DNA from: SIG440 sp045646865
Lineage (GTDB): Bacteria > Bacillota > Clostridia > Monoglobales > Monoglobaceae
Length of the DNA: 55,749 nt
Direction: 5' to 3'
Assembly (NCBI GenBank): GCA_045646865.1
Contig: JAZRLM010000021.1
Location: 1 to 55,749, forward strand
Shown here: positions 1 through 7,883 of the stretch, one piece after another
Numbering within the stretch: the first letter of the stretch is position 1
Layout: the number at the start of each line of letters is the position of its first letter
The notes under the pieces: model-generated
What the model was told of the DNA's origin: nothing
Databases searched by the model: none
Seen by the model: only the letters and a program-made list of their open reading frames with translations
Made by a program: the position numbers and the translations under genes

Positions 1-69
1 TTTTCCAGAATGATAGAGATTAACGATAGTCTTTTTAAATTCTGATGTGTACCTGTTTTTTGTGGACAT
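1..69 (-). mobile_element. 5' end of IS3-family transposase OrfA (partial)
   Basis: On the minus strand an ATG at 69-67 opens a reading frame that runs off the window edge (23 codons seen). It is preceded at 7-8 nt by a good ribosome binding site (AAAGGAG, complement of 77-83). The visible residues, beginning MSTKNRYTSEFKKTIVNLYH, look like the start of an IS3-family OrfA with its N-terminal helix-turn-helix. The stretch to about 130 (TGTCCACTTTTTT on the plus strand) may be the terminal inverted repeat. No partner end is visible, so the element type is an inference. Confidence 0.6.
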
Positions 70-171
70 TGTAATTCTCCTTTCGTGTCTACTATTTTAC
101 ATCATTTCCATTTTGCTGTCCACTTTTTTAGTATACATCCAGTTATTATTAATAATAAAGGAGAAAATACT

Positions 172-1719
172 TATGAAAAATTGGCTTAATGATGCAGTTG
201 TTTATGAAATTTACCCCCAGTCTTTTTACGACTCTAACGGTGACGGGATAGGAGATTTGCAGGGAATTATTCAAAAAATTGATTATATTGAAGATATGGG
301 TTTTACAGCAATCTGGCTTAACCCCATTAATGAAAGTTCATTCCGTGATGCAGGGTATGATGTAACAGATTTTTATAAGGTTGCATCAAGGTATGGCACA
401 AATGATGATTACAAGGCTTTGTGCGACGCGGCACACTCAAGGGGAATGAAGGTTATATTTGATTTAGTGGCAGGTCATACATCAATCGATCACCCTTGGT
501 TTATTGAATCGGGCAAGGTGGAAAAGAACGAATATACAAACAGATACATATGGACGTTATCATCTTTTGATGAGGGCCGGGTATTGCATCATTGGGCGAG
601 AGGGATGCTAAGTGTATAAATAACTTTTTCTGGAGTCAGCCTGCTTTGAATTACGGCTATGCACATCCGAATCCTGAAAATCCGTGGGAGCTTCCGGTTA
701 CTCATCCAGATTGTGTTGCAATGAAGGAGGAACTGAAAAATATAATAGATTTCTGGATGGATCTGGGCACGGATGCTTTCCGTGTAGATATGGCGGCATC
801 TTTGATTAAAGGAGATACAGATAAAACTGCAATGCAGGCATTTTGGCACGAAATAAGAGCACATATCGAAGAAAGAAATCCTAATGTTTTGCTGATTGAA
901 GAATGGGCAATGCCTGCTGAGGCTATAAAAGCAGGTTTTCATCTGAATTTTCTTCTTCATTCGGGCCCCACGGCTTACCGCTCGTTGTTTCGTTATGAAA
1001 AAGGGCGCAATACAACATCGGGTATGATTGGTCACAGTTATTTTAATAAAGAGGGAAAAGGTAATATCAATGAATATCTTGACCGATTTTTATATGATTT
1101 AAATGAAACCAAAGGTAAAGGCTATATCGGGCAGATAACGGGCAATCACGATATGCAGAGATTGGCATATTTGCGCGAGGTTGATGAAATAAAGGCATGT
1201 CTGGCATTTCTGTTTACTATGCCTAGTGTTCCCTTTGTGTATTACGGTGACGAAATCGGCATGGATTTTATCGAAGGCTTACCATCAAAAGAGGGCGGCT
1301 ACATCCGAACAGGAGCGAGAACACCAATGCAATGGAACAACGGCAAAAACCACGGTTTTTCAACAAGTGACACGCCGTATCTTCCAACAGACAGCCGTGA
1401 AGATGCACCAACGGTAGAGGCGCAGGAAAATGACGAGAATTCGCTTTTGTTATTTACTAAAAAATTGATAGCTCTGCATAAAGACAATACTACACTTCAC
1501 GCAGAAGCGGACCTTAACATTTTGATGTCAGGTTATCCCTTTGTGTATGAACGAATGGCAGATGGTAAAAAACTGTTTATAGCCCTTAATCCGTCGCAGT
1601 ATGTCCACCGTTATGACGCACCCAAACTTGGCAAAATTTTGCTTAATCAGAATGTGGAACGAAATGAAAACCAACTGATAATGAAGGGTGTAAGTTTTAT
1701 AATAGCGGAAGAAGAATAG
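172..1719 (+). pseudogene. GH13 alpha-glucosidase/alpha-amylase family, one-base frameshift
   Basis: Glycoside hydrolase family 13 protein, expected to cleave alpha-1,4 or alpha-1,6 glucosides in the cytoplasm (no signal peptide). The start is ATG 172, after AAAGGAG, giving MKNWLNDAVVYEIYPQSFYD. The (beta/alpha)8 barrel motifs are present: DLVAGHTS (region I), DAFRVDMAAS with the nucleophile Asp (region II), LIEEWA with the acid/base Glu (region III) and ITGNHDM (region IV). The first frame runs to a stop at 619, while the second frame continues the family sequence (GERDAKCINNFFWSQPALNYGY part) to 1719. Restoring one G in the G-run at 574-576 makes a single frame of about 516 codons. It may be a consensus error or a genuine pseudogene. 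A terminator follows directly. Confidence 0.85.
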
Positions 1720-1757
1720 AAAAATCGGAACAAGTTTTGCTTGTTCCGATTTTTTTG
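1720..1757 (+). terminator. Rho-independent terminator after GH13 gene
   Basis: Inverted repeat AAAAATCGGAACAAG with a TTTTG loop and its complement, followed by a run of seven T. It begins at the GH13 stop codon. Confidence 0.9.
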
Positions 1758-1786
1758 TTTACAATAACCGTCATATATGCTACAAT
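1758..1786 (+). promoter_or_regulatory. Sigma-A-type promoter for the ZIP-UDG-trmO run
   Basis: TTTACA (1758-1763), 17-bp spacer, TACAAT (1781-1786), 20 bp upstream of the ZIP start codon. Confidence 0.65.
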
Positions 1787-1805
1787 ACTAAAAGGGAGTG
1801 ATTTT

Positions 1806-2558
1806 ATGAGAATGGTTTTAATCACCGCTCTTGGTGTTGGCGGTGCTACAATAATCGGTTCGGTTATCGGGTTTATATTTAAAAAGATGTCCCACAAGTT
1901 TTCTGATATAGTTCTTTCATTTGCGGCAGGAGTAATGCTTGCGGCGGCTGTTCTGGGGCTTGTTATGCCTTCGCTTGAATATGGCGGAAAGTACGGAATT
2001 ATAGTTACCATAGCTGGTATATTCGCAGGTGCACTTTGTCTTAATCTGATTGATAAACTTGTTCCTCATCTCCACAAAATTATGGGGGGTACCGAAGAAG
2101 CTCATAACAACGCAAACTTAAGCAAGGTTCTGCTTTTTGTAATGGCAATAGGTATCCATAATCTGCCCGAAGGTATTGCGGCAGGTGTAGGATTCGGCTC
2201 GGGAAACACGTCCCAGGCGTTGATGATTGCAGGAGGAATTGCTCTGCAGAACATCCCCGAAGGTATGGTAATTATTTCGCCCATGCTTGCGGCAGGGGTT
2301 TCGCCACGCAAGACCTTTATTTGCGCAATGATAACAGGCTTGGTTGAGGTTGTGGGAACATTGATAGGTTATTTTGCGGTTAGTGTTTCAACGGCTATTT
2401 TGCCCTTTGCATTAGCCTTTGCAGGTGGAACAATGCTCTATGTTGTCAGCGACGAAATGATTCCTGAAACTCACGCCCACGGCGGCGAGCGCGGCGCAAC
2501 CTATGCACTGTTGGTAGGCTTCTGTGTAATGCTTATCTCTGATGCTTTACTTGGATAG
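1806..2558 (+). CDS. ZIP-family divalent metal transporter
   Basis: Integral membrane importer of zinc or a similar divalent metal (ZIP family). The start ATG 1806 follows AAAGGGAGTG and gives 250 residues. There are about eight hydrophobic segments. The family metal-binding helices are clear: HNLPEGIAAG in TM IV and QNIPEGM in TM V. The variable loop between them is short, and a small His/Asp motif near the C-terminus (ETHAHGGERG) may bind metal. It begins a three-gene run with the DNA glycosylase and trmO, spaced 17 and 3 nt. No metal-responsive operator was recognised, and substrate specificity cannot be set from sequence alone. Confidence 0.9.
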   Translation: MRMVLITALGVGGATIIGSVIGFIFKKMSHKFSDIVLSFAAGVMLAAAVLGLVMPSLEYGGKYGIIVTIAGIFAGALCLNLIDKLVPHLHKIMGGTEEAHNNANLSKVLLFVMAIGIHNLPEGIAAGVGFGSGNTSQALMIAGGIALQNIPEGMVIISPMLAAGVSPRKTFICAMITGLVEVVGTLIGYFAVSVSTAILPFALAFAGGTMLYVVSDEMIPETHAHGGERGATYALLVGFCVMLISDALLG

Positions 2559-2575
2559 AATATAAGGAAAAATCT

Positions 2576-3055
2576 ATGATTAAACATCCAATAAAACCTT
2601 TATATGATGAAAATTCAAAGATACTGATACTGGGCAGCTTTCCATCGGTGAAGTCCAGAGAGCAGATGTTTTTTTATGGACATCCTCAGAACAGATTTTG
2701 GCGTGTTGTGGCAGATGTTTTTGGAAAAAGTGTGCCACAAACTATTGAAAATAAGCGAGATTTGTTGCTTTCCTCGGGAGTGGCGGTATGGGATGTAATT
2801 GCATCCTGCGATATTGAGGGCAGTTCAGACAGTTCAATTAAAAATGTTGTTGCCAATGATATAAGTGTGATACTTGATAATGCTGATATAAAACAGATTT
2901 TTGTTAACGGAAAAACGGCAGAGAAATATTATAATAAGTATTTAAAGAACAGGGTAGGTAAAGAGGCGGTATGCCTGCCGTCCACATCACCTGCCAATGC
3001 TACATGGTCACTTGAAAAACTGGCAGTTGCGTGGAGAATAATAAAGGAGTATTAA
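2576..3055 (+). CDS. DNA-deoxyinosine/uracil glycosylase (UDG superfamily)
   Basis: 159 residues, the usual length for the hypoxanthine/uracil DNA glycosylase subfamily (UDG family 6, often named DNA-deoxyinosine glycosylase). It removes deaminated bases in base excision repair. The N-terminal motif LGSFPSVKSREQ corresponds to the active-site loop, followed by FFYGHPQNRFW, which is diagnostic for this branch. The C-terminal LPSTSPANAT is the second conserved motif (LPSTSPAN). The start ATG 2576 follows AAGGAAAA. It is probably co-transcribed with the ZIP gene upstream and trmO 3 nt downstream, which would pair DNA repair with tRNA modification in one transcript without an obvious functional link. 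Confidence 0.85.
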   Translation: MIKHPIKPLYDENSKILILGSFPSVKSREQMFFYGHPQNRFWRVVADVFGKSVPQTIENKRDLLLSSGVAVWDVIASCDIEGSSDSSIKNVVANDISVILDNADIKQIFVNGKTAEKYYNKYLKNRVGKEAVCLPSTSPANATWSLEKLAVAWRIIKEY

Positions 3056-3058
3056 GTT

Positions 3059-3733
3059 ATGGAGATTAAGCCAATTGCATATATTCGTACCGATTTCAAG
3101 GATAAATTTGGTATACCTAGGCAAAGCGGCCGTGTTTCGGAACTTACGGGAAGAATTGTGTTTGAACAGGAGTACCGAAACTTCGAGGCGTTAAGGGGAA
3201 TTGAAGAATTTTCACATCTGTGGCTGATATTTGGTTTTTCTCAGGCTGTACGAAACCGTGATGCCCTTACCGTACGACCTCCAAGGCTTGGCGGAAACAA
3301 AAGGGTGGGGGTTTTTGCCAGTCGTTCGCCCTATCGCCCCAATTTTCTGGGTCTTTCTGCGGTAAAGCTGGAAGGAGTTAAAAAAACAAAGACAGAGGGG
3401 GATGTGCTGATTGTATCGGGGGTAGATATTCTTGACAACACCCCGATTTTTGATATAAAACCGTACCTTCCCTATGCGGATTGTAAAACCGATGCAAAGG
3501 GCAGTTTTGGTGAGGAGTTTAAGGAATATGCCTTGAACGTAATTTTCCCCGATGAGCTGTTGGATAAGCTCCCTGCAGAAAAACGGATAGCTGCGGTGGA
3601 GTGTCTTAAAGACGACCCAAGACCGTCGTATCACGATGATTTGCGAACATACAGTATGAGTTTTGCGGGTTATGACATACATTTCAAGGTGGAAAAGGAT
3701 GTTCTTACTGTTACAGATGTTGATGTTCTGTAA
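3059..3733 (+). CDS. trmO: tRNA (N6-threonylcarbamoyladenosine(37)-N6)-methyltransferase TrmO
   Basis: TrmO/TsaA/YaeB family, which methylates t6A at position 37 of ANN-decoding tRNAs using S-adenosylmethionine. It has 224 residues. Family signatures visible are the N-terminal IAYIRTDFKDKFGIPRQSG, the central FSHLWLIFGF, the RPPRLGG and VGVFASRSPYRPNFLG block and the VDILDNTPIFDIKPYLPY segment. The C-terminal extension to residue 224 is as in YaeB-type proteins. The start ATG 3059 lies 3 nt after the UDG stop codon, with GGAGTATT serving as the ribosome binding site inside the upstream gene. Confidence 0.9.
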   Translation: MEIKPIAYIRTDFKDKFGIPRQSGRVSELTGRIVFEQEYRNFEALRGIEEFSHLWLIFGFSQAVRNRDALTVRPPRLGGNKRVGVFASRSPYRPNFLGLSAVKLEGVKKTKTEGDVLIVSGVDILDNTPIFDIKPYLPYADCKTDAKGSFGEEFKEYALNVIFPDELLDKLPAEKRIAAVECLKDDPRPSYHDDLRTYSMSFAGYDIHFKVEKDVLTVTDVDVL

Positions 3734-3741
3734 ATTTGGTA

Positions 3742-3770
3742 TGGACATTTAAAAAAACTTGTGATATAAT
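3742..3770 (+). promoter_or_regulatory. Promoter of the trp leader-trpB transcript
   Basis: TGGACA (3742-3747), 17-bp spacer, TATAAT (3765-3770). This puts the transcript start near 3777, about 30 nt before the leader-peptide ATG. Confidence 0.7.
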
Positions 3771-3807
3771 AACTGATAAGCATTTTTATCAAAGAGGAGT
3801 GACAATA

Positions 3808-3864
3808 ATGACCTTTTTAAAGAAATATATTTTAAGTCGTGCGTGGTGCAACACTTGGGCGTAA
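3808..3864 (+). CDS. Trp-containing leader peptide of trpB attenuator
   Basis: Short frame encoding MTFLKKYILSRAWCNTWA and a TAA stop, preceded at 8 nt by GAGGAG (3794-3799). Two of 18 codons are tryptophan (3844-3846 and 3856-3858), far above the usual frequency. The second Trp codon forms part of the 5' arm of a terminator hairpin and the stop codon lies in its loop. A ribosome stalled for lack of charged tRNA-Trp would therefore keep the hairpin open. This is the layout of classical ribosome-mediated attenuation and fits the downstream tryptophan synthase gene. The role is inferred from layout. Confidence 0.75.
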   Translation: MTFLKKYILSRAWCNTWA

Positions 3865-3881
3865 GCCCGTTGTGTTTTTTT
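3850..3881 (+). terminator. Transcription attenuator upstream of trpB
   Basis: AACAC and TGGGC arms pair with GCCCG and GTGTT around a GTAA loop with a small internal mismatch, followed by seven T. It overlaps the end of the Trp leader peptide. Separately, the leader coding segment 3822-3837 is complementary, with one bulge and one G-U pair, to 3900-3916 just upstream of the trpB ribosome binding site. That gives a possible alternative fold. Confidence 0.75.
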
Positions 3882-3935
3882 CAGTTAGTAAACTGCAGTA
3901 CTTTAAAATATATTTTATAAAAAGGATAAATTATT

Positions 3936-5177
3936 ATGAATAAATATAGAGATTTTGATAACTATCTTAAGGAGTTCCCCAATGCCGAAGGATATTTTGG
4001 CGAATACGGCGGTTCCTATCAGGCAGAGGAACTTATTGAGGCGTTTAAAGAAGCTGATGATGCTTATGAAGCAATTTGTCATTCGGCACAGTTTATCAAT
4101 GAGCTTCGCAGAATCAGAAAGGAATTTCAGGGCAGACCAACCCCGATTACCCATTGCGAAAGACTTTCCAAAATTTTTGGCAACTGCCAGATTTACCTCA
4201 AGCGTGAAGACCTTAATCACACAGGTGCACACAAGCTGAACCATTGTATGGGCGAAGGCCTTCTTGCAAAGTTTATGGGCAAGAAAAAGATTATTGCCGA
4301 GACTGGTGCAGGTCAGCACGGTGTTGCGATTGCAACTGCGGCGGCATACTTTGGTATGGAATGTGATGTTTATATGGGTGAGGTTGACATTGAAAAGCAG
4401 CATCCCAATGTAATCAGAATGAAGATGCTTGGTGCAAATGTTATTCCCGTAACAAAGGGTCTTAAAACTTTAAAAGAAGCCTGTGATGCAGCGTTTGAGG
4501 CATATCTCAATGAATATAAGGATGCGATTTATTGTATCGGTACTGCGGCAGGTCCTCATCCCTTCCCCAAAATGGTACGTGATTTTCAGTCGATTATAGG
4601 AATTGAAGCAAGAGAACAGTTCTTAGAAATGACAGGAATTATGCCTGATGCAATTACTGCTTGTGTTGGCGGCGGTTCAAACTCGCTTGGTATATTTACA
4701 CCATTCCTTGCTGATCCTGTTGAAATCTATGGCGTTGAGCCTCTGGGCAGAGGTTCGGGCGTTGGTGACCACGCAGCAACAATGGCGTATGGTACAAAGG
4801 GTATAATTCACGGTTATGCAAGCTATGTTCTTCAGGACGAGAACGGCGAGCCGCTTCCTGTTTATTCAATCGCCAGCGGTCTTGACTATCCGGGCGTTGG
4901 TCCCGAACACGCATACCTTCGTGATATGAACAGAGTTCATTATGAAACTGTATCTGACGAAGAAGCAATGGAAGCGTTTTTCCTGCTTTCAAGATATGAG
5001 GGTATTATACCTGCTATTGAAAGTGCACACGCTGTTGCTTATGCAATTCGTTATGCAAAGGAACATAAGTCAGGCTCAATTCTTGCCTGCCTTTCAGGTC
5101 GCGGTGACAAGGATATTGACTATGTTTATGAGAATTATGGCTGTGGCGAACAGTTTAAACTTGATTACGATATTTAA
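3936..5177 (+). CDS. trpB: Tryptophan synthase beta chain (stand-alone)
   Basis: PLP-dependent fold-type II enzyme that joins indole and L-serine to make tryptophan. It has 413 residues. The PLP lysine is Lys100 in HTGAHKLNHCMGEG, where most TrpB have HKINN. The AETGAGQHG loop and the phosphate-binding GGGSN motif are present, as is the HPNVIRMKMLGA segment. ATG 3936 follows AAAAGGATAA. No trpA or other trp gene lies beside it, so the enzyme may salvage free indole or work with a trpA encoded elsewhere. Expression is probably controlled by the Trp leader peptide attenuator immediately upstream. The altered residues after the PLP lysine suggest a distinct TrpB subgroup. Confidence 0.9.
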   Translation: MNKYRDFDNYLKEFPNAEGYFGEYGGSYQAEELIEAFKEADDAYEAICHSAQFINELRRIRKEFQGRPTPITHCERLSKIFGNCQIYLKREDLNHTGAHKLNHCMGEGLLAKFMGKKKIIAETGAGQHGVAIATAAAYFGMECDVYMGEVDIEKQHPNVIRMKMLGANVIPVTKGLKTLKEACDAAFEAYLNEYKDAIYCIGTAAGPHPFPKMVRDFQSIIGIEAREQFLEMTGIMPDAITACVGGGSNSLGIFTPFLADPVEIYGVEPLGRGSGVGDHAATMAYGTKGIIHGYASYVLQDENGEPLPVYSIASGLDYPGVGPEHAYLRDMNRVHYETVSDEEAMEAFFLLSRYEGIIPAIESAHAVAYAIRYAKEHKSGSILACLSGRGDKDIDYVYENYGCGEQFKLDYDI

Positions 5178-5257
5178 TATAAAGCACAAAACTTCTGCGA
5201 TATTTTTTGTTGCAGGAGTTTTGCTTTAAAAAAAGATTAAAATTTTTCAAAAAACTA

Positions 5258-5286
5258 TTGACAAATAATGAAGATGTTGTTATAAT
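5258..5286 (+). promoter_or_regulatory. Strong promoter of tRNA cluster
   Basis: Perfect TTGACA (5258-5263), 17-bp spacer, TATAAT (5281-5286), 38 bp before tRNA-Gly. Confidence 0.85.
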
Positions 5287-5324
5287 AATTTAGTCGGTCG
5301 CGAATGATGCGGCAAAGGCGATAT

Positions 5325-5395
5325 GCGGGTGTAGTTCAATGGTAGAATCTCAGCCTTCCAAGCTGATTGCGTGGGTTCGATTCCCATCACCCGCT
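5325..5395 (+). tRNA. tRNA-Gly(TCC)
   Basis: Cloverleaf with acceptor GCGGGTG/CACCCGC, anticodon loop CTTCCAA (anticodon TCC, 5357-5359) and GGTTCGATTC T-arm. The CCA end is encoded (5396-5398). Confidence 0.97.
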
Positions 5396-5407
5396 CCAGC
5401 AAGACAT

Positions 5408-5481
<74 letters not shown>

Positions 5482-5501
5482 CCACCTTGCTTTTTTTATG
5501 C

Positions 5502-5576
<75 letters not shown>

Positions 5577-5627
5577 CCACCAAAACTTCAGGTAGGCAGC
5601 GGACAATGTTGTCAAGGTTATATATAA

Positions 5628-5701
5628 TGGGCTGTAGCCAAGTCGGTAAGGCACCAGACTTTGACTCTGGCATTTCGTAGGTTCGAGTCCTGCCAGCCCA
5701 G
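5628..5701 (+). tRNA. tRNA-Gln(TTG)
   Basis: Acceptor TGGGCTG/CAGCCCA, anticodon stem CCAGA/TCTGG around CTTTGAC (anticodon TTG). The CCA end is encoded (5702-5704). Confidence 0.97.
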
Positions 5702-5724
5702 CCAAATTTTTAAAAAGTAAATAT

Positions 5725-5797
5725 GGTCCATTAGCTCAGCCGGCAGAGCACTTGACTTTTAATCAAGGTGTCCCGCGTTCGAATCGCGGATGGATCA
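5725..5797 (+). tRNA. tRNA-Lys(TTT)
   Basis: Acceptor GGTCCAT/ATGGATC, anticodon stem CTTGA/TCAAG around CTTTTAA (anticodon TTT). The CCA end is encoded (5798-5800). It is the last tRNA of the cluster and borders the toxin-bearing accessory stretch. Confidence 0.97.
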
Positions 5798-5802
5798 CCA
5801 CC

Positions 5803-5834
5803 AAAAAAGCAAGCACAATGCGCTTGCTTTTTTT
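5803..5834 (+). terminator. Terminator of tRNA operon
   Basis: AAGCAAGC and GCTTGCTT arms followed by a T-run, directly after tRNA-Lys. Confidence 0.9.
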
Positions 5835-5909
5835 ATGCCTAAAAGTTGTCCTTTTTGTCCGTTTTTGCCAGTGTATAATATAGTTATACCAAAAGAAAGG
5901 GGAAAAGCT

Positions 5910-7133
5910 ATGGTAAAAACGGAAGAAAAACTAGAGAAAGAGGTAGTTGATCTATATTTATTTGCAAACCTTATGTATGGCGATGTGTTAGATAATATTA
6001 GTAAAAAAACTATCGGGTTTGAAGAAGAGAGGTTCTTAGAGCATATTAATAAATCAGTTAAAATTTCTGTCGAAAGTTATTTTGCGGATTTAAAAATTGA
6101 TGAAAAGCTTTTTATTGAGTTTAATGAAAAACAAAGGAAACATCTTGTTAATTTGAGTAAAAGCATTGATAAGGTAAAGGAAAATGCAATAGAGGATATC
6201 ATTGAAGAAATTTTTACACCACAGGGAAATGATGAAACAGTTGCCGAAAGAGAAAGGTCTTTAGAGATAGAAACAGAAAAAATTATAAACTTTATAAACG
6301 ATTCTATCAAAAGTATCAATAGACAAATTGGTTACTGTATGGTATTATATAGCTATGAGAATAAGGGTTACAAGACGTATCGGCTAAAGCCGGGAGAGGC
6401 GGCTTGTGAAGAGTGCAAGGAACGAGGAAGACATACATATTTAATAGAGAAACTCAAAGATGCAGAGTTTTTACCACTTGTTCACCCAAACTGCAGATGC
6501 ACTGTTGAAATTATTGATGACAAAAACAAAGTGGTTAGCGCGATTGACAGTAAAGCTATCGAAGAACAATTGGGAAAGACAGAAAGCACTAAAGAAATGA
6601 GCTTTTTGGATTATGTAAGTGCTTTGCTTTCAGCGGCGGCTCTTATTCCGGGGGTTGACAGTATTGTAGATTTAATTTCAATACCTGTTGACTTGCTCAG
6701 GGGGGACTTAATTTCTGCGGGCTTTGATTTGATGGGAATAGTTCCATTTATTGGTGAAGTTGGTGATGCAGGCAAGGCGCTTAGAATAGCGGATAAGGCA
6801 AAGGTTTCAAAAATTGCTGATGAAGTAAACGATGCAATAAAATTATCAACCCGAAGTAAATTATTAAGCAAAGTGCAAAATCCAAAATTAAGGAATGCGA
6901 TAAATGAGATATATCGTGATGGCGCAACTATAGGTGATGGTGGCCTTGCGGATGCTATAAGGCATGAACTTAAAACCGGAGAACTTGTCGGTGGGAAATC
7001 GCATATTCAAAAGGGCAAAGAGAGAATAAAGAATTTAGAAAATATTTTAAATAAGCAAGATTTGAGTAATACAGAAAAGGAAATTGCTGAAGAACTAATT
7101 GAGAATATAAGTCTTGCGTTGGGAGGGAAGTAA
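5910..7133 (+). CDS. MuF-type polymorphic toxin with pretoxin and C-terminal toxin domains
   Basis: 407 residues from ATG 5910, which follows AAAGGGG; a TATAAT lies at 5875-5880, so it has its own promoter after the tRNA terminator. Residues 1-205 resemble the phage Mu F/minor capsid protein 2 domain, ending in the cysteine/histidine motif C166-x2-C169 ... H192-P-N-C195-R-C197. Residues 234-295 (alternating hydrophobic stretches with LIPGVDSIVD and MGIVPFIGEVGDAGKA) match the pretoxin linker of polymorphic toxins. Residues 325-407 (YRDGATIGDGGLADAIRHE, then GGKSHIQKGKE) are a conserved-looking terminal domain, probably a nuclease, with candidate catalytic Asp343, Arg351, His352 and His365; I cannot name its family with certainty. 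No signal peptide was seen. The probable immunity gene starts 1 nt after the stop. MuF-toxin fusions are known from Firmicute temperate phages, but no other phage gene is seen here. Confidence 0.8.
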   Translation: MVKTEEKLEKEVVDLYLFANLMYGDVLDNISKKTIGFEEERFLEHINKSVKISVESYFADLKIDEKLFIEFNEKQRKHLVNLSKSIDKVKENAIEDIIEEIFTPQGNDETVAERERSLEIETEKIINFINDSIKSINRQIGYCMVLYSYENKGYKTYRLKPGEAACEECKERGRHTYLIEKLKDAEFLPLVHPNCRCTVEIIDDKNKVVSAIDSKAIEEQLGKTESTKEMSFLDYVSALLSAAALIPGVDSIVDLISIPVDLLRGDLISAGFDLMGIVPFIGEVGDAGKALRIADKAKVSKIADEVNDAIKLSTRSKLLSKVQNPKLRNAINEIYRDGATIGDGGLADAIRHELKTGELVGGKSHIQKGKERIKNLENILNKQDLSNTEKEIAEELIENISLALGGK

Positions 7134-7134
7134 T

Positions 7135-7488
7135 ATGACAAGCAGAGAACTAAATAGCATGCTTATCCAATGTGTTCCGGAGGTAGCTGCGACTTACGAA
7201 AAAGAAGTTGAATGGCAGGAAGGCGATGAAACAGGTGCTCACATAATATTTGGCGATGTGTTAGTGCCTCACATAATAGAATTAGTTGAAGAACAGGAGA
7301 GTGAATCACTTAAAAAGATTTTCGAATTTATTGAACACCTTCTTTCGTTGAATGACGAATATGCGGAAGAAGTTGTTATGTTAAGTGTTATTGAAAGCTT
7401 ATATTACCGACTGGAAAATTTTAGTGCAGTATATTTGCCTATGAAGGAAAAGACAAGGTTGTGTTTTGAAAGACTCAAACAAGGTTAA
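7135..7488 (+). CDS. Putative immunity protein to the MuF toxin
   Basis: 117 residues, acidic and helical, from ATG 7135 preceded by GGGAGGG inside the end of the toxin gene. The stop-to-start gap is 1 nt, so the two are translationally coupled. The core (HIIFGDVLVPHIIELVEEQ, then FEFIEHLLS and DEYAEEVVMLSVIE) resembles small DUF7674-like proteins often found beside polymorphic toxins. The assignment rests mainly on position and size. Its predicted role is to bind and neutralise the C-terminal toxin domain in the cytoplasm of the producing cell. Confidence 0.7.
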   Translation: MTSRELNSMLIQCVPEVAATYEKEVEWQEGDETGAHIIFGDVLVPHIIELVEEQESESLKKIFEFIEHLLSLNDEYAEEVVMLSVIESLYYRLENFSAVYLPMKEKTRLCFERLKQG

Positions 7489-7587
7489 AAGCAAATTATG
7501 ATAAAAAGATTAATTAAGTGACGCGATGGGTTATAAAGCCGATATAGTGAGAGGTTAAACTAGTGTATCCATTTTGCACACGAAATT

Positions 7588-7622
7588 TTAAAAAAGCACT
7601 TGCTATTTGAAAGTGCTTTTTT
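7588..7622. terminator. Bidirectional terminator between immunity gene and XRE gene
   Basis: AAAAAAGCACTT and AAGTGCTTTTTT arms around a 9-nt loop. A-run and T-run flanks suit both convergent genes. The 100 bp between the immunity stop and this hairpin shows no gene. Confidence 0.85.
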
Positions 7623-7631
7623 AGTTATATT

Positions 7632-7874
7632 TTAATCGTTAAATAAATCTTCAATAGCGACATCAAGAATTTTTGCTATTACATAAAGTTCTTTATCTGT
7701 TGCACTTCGTATTTGACCTTCAAGTTTTGAATAACTGGTGGGATTCATGTCGCAACCCATTACTTGAATTTGTGCAATAAAGTCTTTTTGTTTTATTCCC
7801 TTTTCTTTCCTTAACCGTTCTATATTTTTACCAACCAAATTCTTGTTGCCATATGTTTGCTTCCGCATTTTCAT
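7632..7874 (-). CDS. XRE-family HTH transcriptional regulator
   Basis: 80-residue protein consisting almost only of a Cro/CI-type helix-turn-helix (residues about 14-75: VGKNIERLRKEKGIKQKDF, then TSYSKLEGQIRSAT and LYVIAKILDVAIEDLF). It is a likely repressor of itself and of the divergent lipoprotein gene. The ribosome binding site AAGGA overlaps an operator-like 15-bp repeat (7884-7898). Convergent with the toxin-immunity pair and separated from it by a terminator, so a role in controlling the toxin is possible but not shown. Confidence 0.85.
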   Translation of the reverse strand: MKMRKQTYGNKNLVGKNIERLRKEKGIKQKDFIAQIQVMGCDMNPTSYSKLEGQIRSATDKELYVIAKILDVAIEDLFND

Positions 7875-7883
7875 AAAACTATA

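Noticed and set aside
5183..5228. Terminator after trpB
   Set aside because: A hairpin is possible (AAAGC..CTGC/GCAG..GCTTT) but has a bulge and is followed by A, not T; not called.
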